A stretch of DNA of 64,000 bases from Pontederia crassipes (lineage: Eukaryota; Streptophyta; Magnoliopsida; Commelinales; Pontederiaceae), in assembly GCA_030549335.1 (NCBI GenBank), contig CM060187.1, positions 53,154,203 through 53,218,202 on the forward strand, given 5' to 3'. The notes beneath the pieces are model-generated. The model had not been told where the DNA came from. It saw nothing but the letters and a program-made list of their open reading frames with translations, and did no database searches. The position numbers and the translations under genes were made by a program. Shown here one piece after another: positions 29,428 through 40,889 of the stretch (the stretch's first letter is position 1; the number at the start of each line of letters is the position of its first letter).

Positions 29428-32400
29428 GACTCTCATTCGGGCCTTAGAGAGGAGGGCAATGCGCGAGGCTGGCTTCACAGAGCAGCGACTACTTCTCGCT
29501 TCCGTCGGTGGAAGGATAACGGGCCAATGCACGCGCGATCCACAATGGGCCAGTTAGCCTGGTTCTAATCAGATCAATATTTTTTTGTGGTTTGGTGCTT
29601 TTTTTGGATACGGGACCTTGTTTTTTATATCTCTCTTCCCAAAGTTTCAGATTTTTTTATTCTAGTTCTAGATAATATTTCTGTGATAAACTGATTTATT
29701 TAATTGTAAGGAAAACCGTATATTGACTCTCATTCGGGCCTTAGAGAGGAGGGCAATGCGCGAGGCTGGCTTCACAGAGCAGCGACTACTTCTCGCTTCC
29801 GTCGGTGGAAGGATAACGGGCCAATGCACGCGCGATCCACAATGGGCCAGTTAGCCTGGTTCTAATCAGATCAATATTTTTTTGTGGTTTGGTGCTTTTT
29901 TTGGATACGGGACCTTGTTTTTTATATCTCTCTTCGCAAAGTTTCAGATTTTTTTATTCTAGTTCTAGATAATATTTCTGTGATAAACTGATTTATTTAA
30001 TTGTAAGGAAAACCGTATATTGACTCTCATTCGGGCCTTAGAGAGGAGGGCAATGCGCGAGGCTGGCTTCACAGAGCAGCGACTACTTCCCGCTTCCGTC
30101 GGTGGAAGGATAACGGGCCAATGCACGCGCGGTCCACAATGGGCCAGTTAGCCTGGTTCTAATCAGATCACCATTTTTTTGTGGTTTGGTGTTTTTTTTG
30201 GATACGGGACCTTGTTTTTTATATCTCTCTTCGCAAAGTTTCAGATTTTTTTATTCTAGTTCTAGATAATATTTCTGTGATAAACTGATTTATTTAATTG
30301 TAAGGAAAACCGTATATTGACTCTCATTCGGGCCTTAGAGAGGAGGGCAATGCATGAGGCTGGCTTCACAGAGCAGCGACTACTTCCCGCTTCCATCGGT
30401 GGAAGGATAACGGGCCAATGCACGCGCGGTCCACAATGGGCCAGTTAGCCTGGTTCTAATCAGACCACCATTTTTTTGTGGTTTGGTGTTTTTTTTTTTG
30501 GATACGGGACCTTGTTTTTTATCTCTCTCTTCGCAAAGTTTCAGATTTTTTTATTCTAGTTCTAGATAATATTTCTGTGATAAACTGATTTATTTAATTG
30601 TAAGGAAAACCGTATATTGACTCTCATTCGGGCCTTAGAGAGGAGGGCAATGCGCGAGGCTGGCTTCACAGAGCAGCGACTACTTCCCGCTTCCGTCGGT
30701 GGAAGGATAACGGGCCAATGCACGCGCGGTCCACAATGGGCCAGTTAGCCTGGTTCTAATCAGATCATCATTTTTTTGTGGTTCGGTGCTTTTTTTGGAT
30801 ACGGGACCTTGTTTTTTATATCTCTCTTCGCAAAGTTTCAGATTTTTTTATTCTAGTTCTAGATAATATTTCTGTGATAAACTGATTTATTTAATTGTAA
30901 GGAAAACCGTATATTGACTCTCATTCGGGCCTTAGAGAGGAGGGCAATGCATGAGGCTGGCTTCACAAAGCAGCGACTACTTCCCGCTTCCGTCGGTGGA
31001 AGGATAACGGGCCAATGCACGCGCGGTCCACAATGGGCCAGTTAGCCTGGTTCTAATCAGACCACCATTTTTTTGTGGTTTGGTGTTTTTTTTTGGATAC
31101 GGGACCTTGTTTTTTATCTCTCTCTTCGCAAAGTTTCAGATTTTTTTATTCTAGTTCTAGATAATATTTCTGTAATAAACTGATTTATTTAATTGTAAGG
31201 AAAACCGTATATTGACTCTCATTCGGGCCTTAGAGAGGAGGGCAATGCGTGAGGCTGGCTTCACAGAGCAGCGACTACTTCCCGCTTCCATCGGTGGAAG
31301 GATACGGGACCACAATGGGCCAGTTAGCCTGGTTCTAATCAAATCACCATTTTTTTGTGGTTTGGTGCTTTTTTTTGGATACGGGACCTTGTTTTTTATA
31401 TCTCTCTTCGCAAAGTTTCAGATTTTTTTATTCTAGTTCTAGATAATATTTCTGTGATAAACTGATTTATTTAATTGTAAGGAAAACCGTATATTGACTC
31501 TCATTCGGGCCTTAGAGAGGAGGGCAATGCGCGAGGCTGGCTTCACAGAGCAGCGACTACTTCCCGCTTCCGTCGGTGGAAGGATAACGGGCCAATGCAC
31601 GCGCGGTCCACAATGGGCCAGTTAGCCTGGTTCTAATCAGATCACCATTTTTTTGTGGTTTGGTGTTTTTTTTGGATACGGGACCTTGTTTTTTATATCT
31701 CTCTTCGCAAAGTTTCAGATTTTTTTATTCTAGTTCTAGATAATATTTCTGTGATAAACTGATTTATTTAATTGTAAGGAAAACCGTATATTGACTCTCA
31801 TTCGGGCCTTAGAGAGGAGGGCAATGCATGAGGCTGGCTTCACAGAGCAGCGACTACTTCCCGCTTCCATCGGTGGAAGGATAACGGGCCAATGCACGCG
31901 CGGTCCACAATGGGCCAGTTAGCCTGGTTCTAATCAGACCACCATTTTTTTGTGGTTTGGTGTTTTTTTTTTTGGATACGGGACCTTGTTTTTTATCTCT
32001 CTCTTCGCAAAGTTTCAGATTTTTTTATTCTAGTTCTAGATAATATTTCTGTGATAAACTGATTTATTTAATTGTAAGGAAAACCGTATATTGACTCTCA
32101 TTCGGGCCTTAGAGAGGAGGGCAATGCGCGAGGCTGGCTTCACAGAGCAGCGACTACTTCCCGCTTCCGTCGGTGGAAGGATAACGGGCCAATGCACGCG
32201 CGGTCCACAATGGGCCAGTTAGCCTGGTTCTAATCAGATCACCATTTTTTTGTGGTTCGGTGCTTTTTTTGGATACGGGACCTTGTTTTTTATATCTCTC
32301 TTCGCAAAGTTTCGGATTTTTTTATTCTAGTTCTAGATAATATTTCTGTGATAAACTGATTTATTTAATTGTAAGGAAAACCGTATATTGACTCTCATTC

Positions 32401-35400
32401 GGGCCTTAGAGAGGAGGGCAATGCATGAGGCTGGCTTCACAAAGCAGCGACTACTTCCCGCTTCCGTCGGTGGAAGGATAACGGGCCAATGCACGCGCGG
32501 TCCACAATGGGCCAGTTAGCCTGGTTCTAATCAGACCACCATTTTTTTGTGGTTTGGTGTTTTTTTTTGGATACGGGACCTTGTTTTTTATCTCTCTCTT
32601 CGCAAAGTTTCAGATTTTTTTATTCTAGTTCTAGATAATATTTCTGTAATAAACTGATTTATTTAATTGTAAGGAAAACCGTATATTGACTCTCATTCGG
32701 GCCTTAGAGAGGAGGGCAATGCGTGAGGCTGGCTTCACAGAGCAGCGACTACTTCCCGCTTCCATCGGTGGAAGGATACGGGACCACAATGGGCCAGTTA
32801 GCCTGGTTCTAATCAAATCACCATTTTTTTGTGGTTTGGTGCTTTTTTTTGGATACGGGACCTTGTTTTTTATATCTCTCTTCGCAAAGTTTCAGATTTT
32901 TTTATTCTAGTTCTAGATAATATTTCTGTGATAAACTGATTTATTTAATTGTAAGGAAAACCGTATATTGACTCTCATTCGGGCCTTAGAGAGGAGGGCA
33001 ATGCGCGAGGCTGGCTTCACAGAGCAGCGACTACTTCCCGCTTCCGTCGGTGGAAGGATAACGGGCCAATGCACGCGCGGTCCACAATGGGCCAGTTAGC
33101 CTGGTTCTAATCAGATCACCATTTTTTTGTGGTTCGGTGCTTTTTTTGGATACGGGACCTTGTTTTTTATATCTCTCTTCGCAAAGTTTCAGATTTTTTT
33201 ATTCTAGTTCTAGATAATATTTCTGTGATAAACTGATTTATTTAATTGTAAGGAAAACCGTATATTGACTCTCATTCGGGCCTTAGAGAGGAGGGCAATG
33301 CATGAGGCTGGCTTCACAAAGCAGCGACTACTTCCCGCTTCCATCGGTGGAAGGATAACGGGCCAATGCACGCGCGGTCCACAATGGGCCAGTTAGCCTG
33401 GTTCTAATCAGACCACCATTTTTTTGTGGTTTGGTGTTTTTTTTTTGGATACGGGACCTTGTTTTTAATCTCTCTCTTCGCAAAGTTTCAGATTTTTTTA
33501 TTCTAGTTCTAGATAATATTTCTGTGATAAACTGATTTATTTAATTGTAAGGAAAACCGTATATTGACTCTCATTCGGGCCTTAGAGAGGAGGGCAATGC
33601 ATGAGGCTGGCTTCACAGAGCAGCGACTACTTCCCGCTTCCGTCGGTGGAAGGATAACGGGCCAATGCACGCGCGGTCCACAATGGGCCAGTTAGCCTGA
33701 TTCTAATCAGACCATCATTTTTTTGTGGTTTGGTGCTTTTTTTTTTTGGATACGGGACCTTGTTTTTTATATCTCTCTTTGCAAAGTTTCAGATTTTTTT
33801 ATTCTAGTTCTAGATAATATTTCTGTGATAAACTGATTTATTTAATTGTAAGGAAAACCGTATATTGACTCTCATTCGGGCCTTAGAGAGGAGGGCAATG
33901 CATGAGGCTGGCTTCACAGAGCAGCGACTACTTCCCGCTTCCGTCGGTGGAAGGATAACGGGCCAATGCACGCGCGGTCCACAATGGGCCAGTTAGCCTG
34001 GTTCTAATCAGACCACCATTTTTTTGTGGTTTGGTGTTTTTTTTGGATACGGGACCTTGTTTTTTATCTCTCTCTTCGCAAAGTTTCAGATTTTTTTATT
34101 CTAGTTCTAGATAATATTTCTGTAATAAACTGATTTATTTAATTGTAAGGAAAACCGTATATTGACTCTCATTCGGGCCTTAGAGAGGAGGGCAATGCGT
34201 GAGGCTGGCTTCACAGAGCAGCGACTACTTCCCGCTTCCATCGGTGGAAGGATACGGGACCACAATGGGCCAGTTAGCCTGGTTCTAATCAGATCACCAT
34301 TTTTTTGTGGTTTGGTGCTTTTTTTTGGATACGGGACCTTGTTTTTTATATCTCTCTTCGCAAAGTTTCAGATTTTTTTATTCTAGTTCTAGATAATATT
34401 TCTGTGATAAACTGATTTATTTAATTGTAAGGAAAACCGTATATTGACTCTCATTCGGGCCTTAGAGAGGAGGGCAATGCATGAGGCTGGCTTCACAGAG
34501 CAGCGACTACTTCCCGCTTCCGTCGGTGGAAGGATAACGGGCCAATGCACGCGCGGTCCACAATGGGCCAGTTAGCCTGGTTCTAATCAGACCACCATTT
34601 TTTTGTGGTTTGGTGTTTTTTTTTTGATACGGGACCTTGTTTTTTATCTCTCTCTTCGCAAAGTTTCAGATTTTTTATTCTAGTTCTAGATAATATTTCT
34701 GTAATAAACTGATTTATTTAATTGTAAGGAAAACCGTATATTGACTCTCATTCGGGCCTTAGAGAGGAGGGCAATGCGTGAGGCTGGCTTCACAGAGCAG
34801 CGACTACTTCCCGCTTCCGTCGGTGGAAGGATAACGGGCCAATGCACGCGCGGTCCACAATGGGCCAGTTAGCTTGGTTCTAATCAGACCACCATTTTTT
34901 TGTGGTTTGGTGCTTTTTTTTTGGATACGGGACCTTGTTTTTTATATCTATCTTCGCAAAGTTTCAGATTTTTTATTCTAGTTCTAGATAATATTTCTGT
35001 GATAAACTGATTTATTTAATTGTAAGAAAAACCGTATATTGACTCTCATTCGGGCCTTAGAGAGGAGGGCAATGCATGAGGCTGGCTTCACAGAGCAGCG
35101 ACTACTTCCCGCTTCCATCGGTGGAAGGATAACGGGCCAATGCACGCGCGGTCCACAATGGGCCAGTTAGCCTGGTTCTAATCAGACCACCATTTTTTTG
35201 TGGTTTGGTGTTTTTTTGGATACGGGACCTTGTTTTTTATCTCTCTTCGCAAAGTTTCAGATTTTTTTATTCTAGTTCTAGATAATATTTCTGTAATAAA
35301 CTGATTTATTTAATTGTAAGGAAAACCGTATATTGACTCTCATTCGGGCCTTAGAGAGGAGGGCAATGCGTGAGGCTGGCTTCACAGAGCAGCGACTACT

Positions 35401-36227
35401 TCCCGCTTCCGTCGGTGGAAGGATAACGGGCCAATGCACGCGCGGTCCACAATGGGCCAGTTAGCCTGGTTCTAATCAGACCACCATTTTTTTGTGGTTT
35501 GGTGCTTTTTTTTTGGATACGGGACCTTGTTTTTTATATCTCTCTTCGTAAAGTTTCAGATTTTTTATTCTAGTTCTAGATAATATTTCTGTGATAAACT
35601 GATTTATTTAATTGTAAGGAAAACCGTATATTGACTCTCATTCGGGCCTTAGAGAGGAGGGCAATGCATGAGGCTGGCTTCACAGAGCAGCGACTACTTC
35701 CCGCTTCCGTCGGTGGAAGGATAACGGGCCAATGCACGCGCGGTCCACAATGGGCCAGTTAGCCTGGTTCTAATCAGACCACCATTTTTTTGTGGTTTGG
35801 TGCTTTTTTTTTGGATACGGGACCTTTTTTTTATCTCTCTCTTCGCAAAGTTTCAGATTTTTTTATTCTAGTTCTAGATAATATTTCTGTGATAAACTGA
35901 TTTATTTAATTGTAAGGAAAACCGTATATTGACTCTCATTCGGGCTTTAGAGAGGAGGGCAATGCATGAGGCTGGCTTCACAGAGCAGCGACTACTTCCC
36001 GCTTCCGTCGGTGGAAGGATAACGGACCAATGCACGCGCGGTCCACAATGGGCCAGTTAGCCTGATTCTAATCAGACCATCATTTTTTTGTGGTTTGGTG
36101 CTTTTTTTTTATACGGGACCTTGTTTTTTATCTCTCTCTTCGCAAAGTTTCAGATTTTTTTATTCTAGTTCTAGATAATATTTCTGTGATAAACTGATTT
36201 ATTTAATTGTAAGGAAAACCGTATATT
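29428..36227. repeat. Satellite-like tandem array, 23 units of about 297 bp with higher-order structure
   Basis: Using the anchor GACTCTCATTCGGG, units start at 29428, 29725, 30022, 30319, 30619, 30916, 31214, 31496, 31793, 32093, 32390, 32688, 32970, 33267, 33566, 33867, 34164, 34446, 34743, 35041, 35335, 35633 and 35931. Most are 294-301 bp; three (31214, 32688, 34164) are 282 bp because of the same internal deletion. Each unit has a GC-rich half and an AT-rich half (poly-T run, TTCTAGTTCTAGATAATA, ATTTATTTAATTGTAAGG). Variants (GCGCGAGG, GCATGAGG, GCGTGAGG) recur in order, giving a five-unit super-repeat of 1474 bp and, at the right end, a two-unit period. Short ORFs inside are repeat artefacts. 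I cannot name the family. Confidence 0.97.
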
Positions 36228-36864
36228 GGTTCAAATTTTATTTTCTGAAGAGACAACACATCCACATGTAAAATAAATCGTGTAGTAAAATTCCAGTGTG
36301 CACGTAAAAGATTATAGAGTTTTTACTCGTTCTCATATTTTTACCCTCGATCTACTTCTTTTATTAATTATATGTATGACCACGTAGCACATGCATGCGT
36401 GACAGCATTAACTATTGAATCGATGCATGCAGACTGTTGCTTGGTTGCTGCATGAGAAAAAGTTGACCATTTCCTCTCATCGTGACATGATATCTACAAA
36501 GAGAGTGATCAACTGCCTGATTGAGAGAGGGAGAGAGACAAGGAAGCACCGAGAAACAGATGGATAGGGGATCGACCGATCGAGGGAGTGGAAAGACATT
36601 GGGATCCACTCGTCAGAACCCTACGACCTCCCAATCCATCGACCACCTTCCAGCATTTAATGGCGTGCTTAATTAATCCCATCTCCCCAACCCTATAGAA
36701 GACCTTCTTCATGACATGAGATGTTGTAGTTAGCACGAAAAAGAAAGATCGATCTACCCGCCAAGAAAAGCACAGTACTACTGCGCGTACTTGCTTTACC
36801 CACTCATACATCGTCGTCATCATCATCCAGTCCATCGATGCAGCATCTGTGAGCCGAAACGCCC
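36228..36864. promoter_or_regulatory. Upstream region of the small gene at 36865
   Basis: Unique sequence beginning right after the array. It includes GA-rich tracts and ATCGATC words near 36560-36590. Promoter function is inferred from position; no specific motif is claimed. Confidence 0.35.
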
Positions 36865-37371
36865 ATGGCCTCCATTAGAGCCAAGCTCTCGTACCAGAGG
36901 CTAAAGAAGCTTCCTCCGGAGAGTACTGATATTCATGAACGGGAGGAGACCATTCATGAAGCAAAAGGAGCAGTACCGTATCATCAGGAGGCTGCAGAGC
37001 CGGCGCCCAGCAGGAGGAGGACGAGAAGCAGCGGCTGGCTGAGGCTTACGGCCGCCGGCCGCGGCGGCGACGGACGGCGGTGGCGGAGGCCGAGGGTCCG
37101 AGTGGCGGGGCTTCTGAGGAGGAAGGTGAGGCTGGTGAGGTGTGCGGTGGCCAAGGTGGTGAGGAGGTTGAAGGAAGGGAGGCCTTACTTGGGGGAGCTG
37201 TTTGCAGGCAACTACATGTTCATGCAGGTGAGCCCTTCGCCAACCATGGGCTACGTGGACAAGTACTCCTTCCAGCCTGCTCATGGATTTGCCCACCACC
37301 ACCACCAGCAGAAGCAGCTGCAGCATGGTGCCACCTGCAGGCCGCTCAGCATCCCCAGGGTTGCTGCTTGA
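36865..37371 (+). CDS. Uncharacterised plant protein with a GELFAGNYMFMQV motif
   Basis: Intronless ORF of 168 aa. The N terminus begins MASIRAKLSYQRLKKLPPES. A basic, arginine-rich middle (about residues 48-105) includes GLLRRKVRLVRCAVAKVVRR and continues to LKEGRPYLGELFAGNYMFMQ (about 102-121). The C terminus has a His/Gln run and ends PLSIPRVAA. From memory, small plant proteins of unknown function share a similar basic helix followed by the FAGNYMFMQV motif, so I treat it as a real gene of a plant-specific family with no assigned role. The basic stretch could aid nuclear or membrane association, which is inference. It lies 640 bp from the end of the satellite array. Confidence 0.75.
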   Translation: MASIRAKLSYQRLKKLPPESTDIHEREETIHEAKGAVPYHQEAAEPAPSRRRTRSSGWLRLTAAGRGGDGRRWRRPRVRVAGLLRRKVRLVRCAVAKVVRRLKEGRPYLGELFAGNYMFMQVSPSPTMGYVDKYSFQPAHGFAHHHHQQKQLQHGATCRPLSIPRVAA

Positions 37372-39327
37372 TCAATCTAACCAGTCTTTCTTTCTGCTGC
37401 TACTTAATAATATTAATCGGTTCCATTCCATGTTCGATTACCTATCCACTTGGAGTTCAAATATCTATATATCTGGGGCACCAAATTAAGACGATCTTGT
37501 CTCCGTAGGGGTGTGGAAGAAGCTGCCTAGTACTATATATTTAATCTCTGATCTTCTACTTGATTGCTTGCTTGCTGTAGAAAAAAAGGTCTTTGTCATT
37601 ATGGAAATCAATTAAAGTACCATTTGTATAACTTCTTCTGCCTCTTCCTTGTGACCCGTACGCCCGTTTGATCGGGGGTTAATTAATTTTTGAATTACTT
37701 TTATTTAAATACGTTAACTCTCTTTTTTTACTATTAATAAGATTAACTTTTTTAAAAATTACAAGTTTACCTTTTTATATTTTTATAGAATAAATGATGC
37801 GTTCGGCGCGAAATATCTACGTAATTAATCTCCATAACTAGATTAGCACTGCAAGCGTATACTCAAAGATGTCCTCAGTGCAGAAGAGTTGAAATTACTT
37901 GCCCATCAAGTGCACCTGCATGCCAAACTGTTTGACATCTGTCTGACGATCGCAATTAATCTGATCGGTATTCGAATAAGCTAAATTTCTCGTTTACATT
38001 TGAATTTTCAGAAAGCAAAAAAGTAGATTCATCCAAAAACAGCTGAAGTTATTTACTTATTCCCACTTATATGTCGTCCTATTTATATTGTACAGTACAG
38101 ATCCCATCTTATGAGATAAAACTAACCAGAACGTAACAAATTGACACAAGGAATTCATCCCAAATCGAACACCGAATCACAAGTTCTGCGCCGTACACGT
38201 CATCGTAATCCCATTAAAAATAAAATCTGCGTGTGACATACTGCCCAACATATTTAAATGTTTAGCAAAGATGTGTACAGAACGGTGGAAGAAAATGACA
38301 TATCATAAATATTGTCACACATATCAATCACGAGAAAACGAAGTCTAACACAAAGAACGCCAATTTCATAATCTCCATTGACGAGTAGTTGACGTGCTTG
38401 AACAGTAACAAATTTTCTTGTAATATGTAAATACATAAATTACAACATCGCCGGAGAGCTCCACACCAACCCCGTTGTTTACAAGAAACCAACCGTCTTT
38501 TTGCATTAAGATATTCCAATGGCACGAAATAGGATAACTTAACATCACGGAATAAACGAAAAGAATACGCATATTCTAGCAGAGAGTGCAACTGACTTGT
38601 ATAACTTAAAACCATGGAATAAACGAAAGGAATACGCATGCGACTTACTTATTCCGCTCGCATGCCCTATTTCGCAACCAAACGGCCTATAGGAGGCTGT
38701 AACAACAAAGGGGTCTAAAGCATATCAACAAATATGATCGGCAGTATTAAATGTCTGGATACTTAAAAGTTAGCAAAAGCTCATTTTGCCTAGAAATATC
38801 CATTTTCCAACAGTCTTCCTACCTATGGAATTTCAACAGCTTTTACATGGAAAGACATAGGAGCAAAAGCTGCAAATGAGAACATAATGTAGATGATCAT
38901 AATGTTGGATTTGAACTGATATAGGAACCATTTTGAGCCCCCAAGTTGAATAAACATGGGTTGGGATAATATGTCGGATTTTAAAATCAACAGCCACCAC
39001 AACACGATGTTAATATTGCAAGTATTCATTCATGATAATAACAATTAAATGAATTTAATCCCCTGTTGTCGAAAGAGATTTGAATGTTACATAAGTTACA
39101 AATACTTTCAAATAAATACATCAATTGTAAATAAATTTCATGAATGGATCTACTAGAGAAACTACTTCGCCTTTCAGATGTGACGGGATGGAGAGAACTT
39201 AAATAGTCACGGATTAACACTTCCATCCAATCATATTTGGATTCCTCATTAGCTGCAGTTCACGGTTTCCAAATTCTCCTAGGTTGGTGTATGGGAATTG
39301 TTGCATGCTTACATATGATTTCTGATA
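37372..39327. other. Intergenic, with a small local duplication
   Basis: 3' UTR of the preceding gene, then AT-rich spacer. At 38545-38640 the phrase GGAATAAACGAAA(A/G)GAATACGCAT occurs twice about 63 bp apart, followed by a possible MITE-like end (ACCAAACGGCC at 38679). The part nearest 39327 probably holds the BRN-like gene's 3' UTR. Confidence 0.4.
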
Positions 39328-40633
39328 TTAATAAGGTTTTCTTTGTTTGTTGTCTCTCTTTAGTTGTACCTTCAACTTCTTACCACCTAACTGAGAACCA
39401 TTCATCACTGTGATTGCAGACTCAGCTGCAGCAGGCGACTCATAACTCACAAAACCTGCACAGGGGGAAACTAGATATAGGAAAGATACAAAAGTTGAAA
39501 GACGAGACAATGAGTAGCAGCTTATTACCAAAGCATTTACTAACACCAGTTGCTTTGTCTACGAAAACCTTAGCGCTTAAAACTCTGCCAAATCCCTGAA
39601 AGGCATTAGCGAGCTCCTGATCGCCATATTCTTGAGGGATATGATAAATGAACAAATTAGCTCCAGGAGGGCCTATAAGAGTAGAAAAATAGACAATCAT
39701 TCAGTACATAAAGAGTCTTTCTACTACATAGATTACAAGAATAAAAAGTTGCAAGGTTCAGCATGTGCACAATTCTGCAAAACAAACATGGTGCGGGAAA
39801 CACAGAATATGACAACCTTCAATCTGACCCCCAGAACTCGTGCTGGTGTTTGACGGTGTTACTGGATTGCTGCTTAAAGTATGCTGAAGTGAACCATGTG
39901 AATTACTCAAGGGTCTGGGACTTATTGGATATGGCAATGAATACTGAAGACCTGGTACAGTAGGATAGGGTGACCCTATATAACCACCTGACTGTGTTGT
40001 ACTAAAATTTCTAGCAACTGAGGCAGGAGACATATCAGAACTGCTAGCCCGCACTGCATTTCCTTGAGTAACTTGTGGAATTACATTTTGAAAGGAAGCT
40101 TGATTTTGCATTGAATTTAAAGAGTACAGGCCATAAGTTCCAGGTGACTGCACATAAACAACGAAAATGCCAAACGATGTCAATGTAAAGACAATACTAG
40201 CACTGATAAATGGTAGTAGGTCAAACAAATATAGTGCATGGAACAAATCTAAAAGCTCTAGTGCATTGAATGATATCTGCTTCTCATGCATATTACTGAG
40301 TTAAATAAATCTAAAAGTTATAACCTAAAACTTTTGGATAGAACACTTCTTTGTTTGGTTTCCATTGGAAGTAAAAAGATCATGTAAGAGTTATTGCATA
40401 TTATAATTTTGCCGGCCTCATATAGAGTATCATGGAAACTCAATTTAATGTTTATCATCACAGCAGAAATGAACACTAATAAACATGTAAATATCTAATC
40501 ACTTTAAATTCAACATAAGATATTTTCATCTATAAGCATTATGGAAACTTTGATCACATAGCTTGTTGTTCCTATCCCCTTACCCTTTATCCTTTATCCC
40601 GAGGAGAGAAAGAATGACCACCAGTTGTGGTTG

Positions 40634-40691
<58 letters not shown>

Positions 40692-40848
40692 CCGGTCCCA
40701 AGCCCGAATAAAGGAGGAGGGTTGTGTTAGGCCCCGACAGCCAGCATAAAATCATGTCGAATCTTATGAACATGGATCAACGAATAGGCGTCGTATGATC
40801 CATGTAGCCGACCCCACCTAGTGGGATAAGGCTTTGTTGTTGTTGTTG

Positions 40849-40889
<41 letters not shown>

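Noticed and set aside
31157-34386. Repeated 61- and 74-codon ORFs
   Set aside because: Identical ORFs recurring with the tandem unit, present only in units with the internal deletion; they follow the repeat and not a gene family.
29428-36227. CRISPR-like array
   Set aside because: Units are nearly 300 bp and repeat throughout, with no unique spacers, in a eukaryotic setting.
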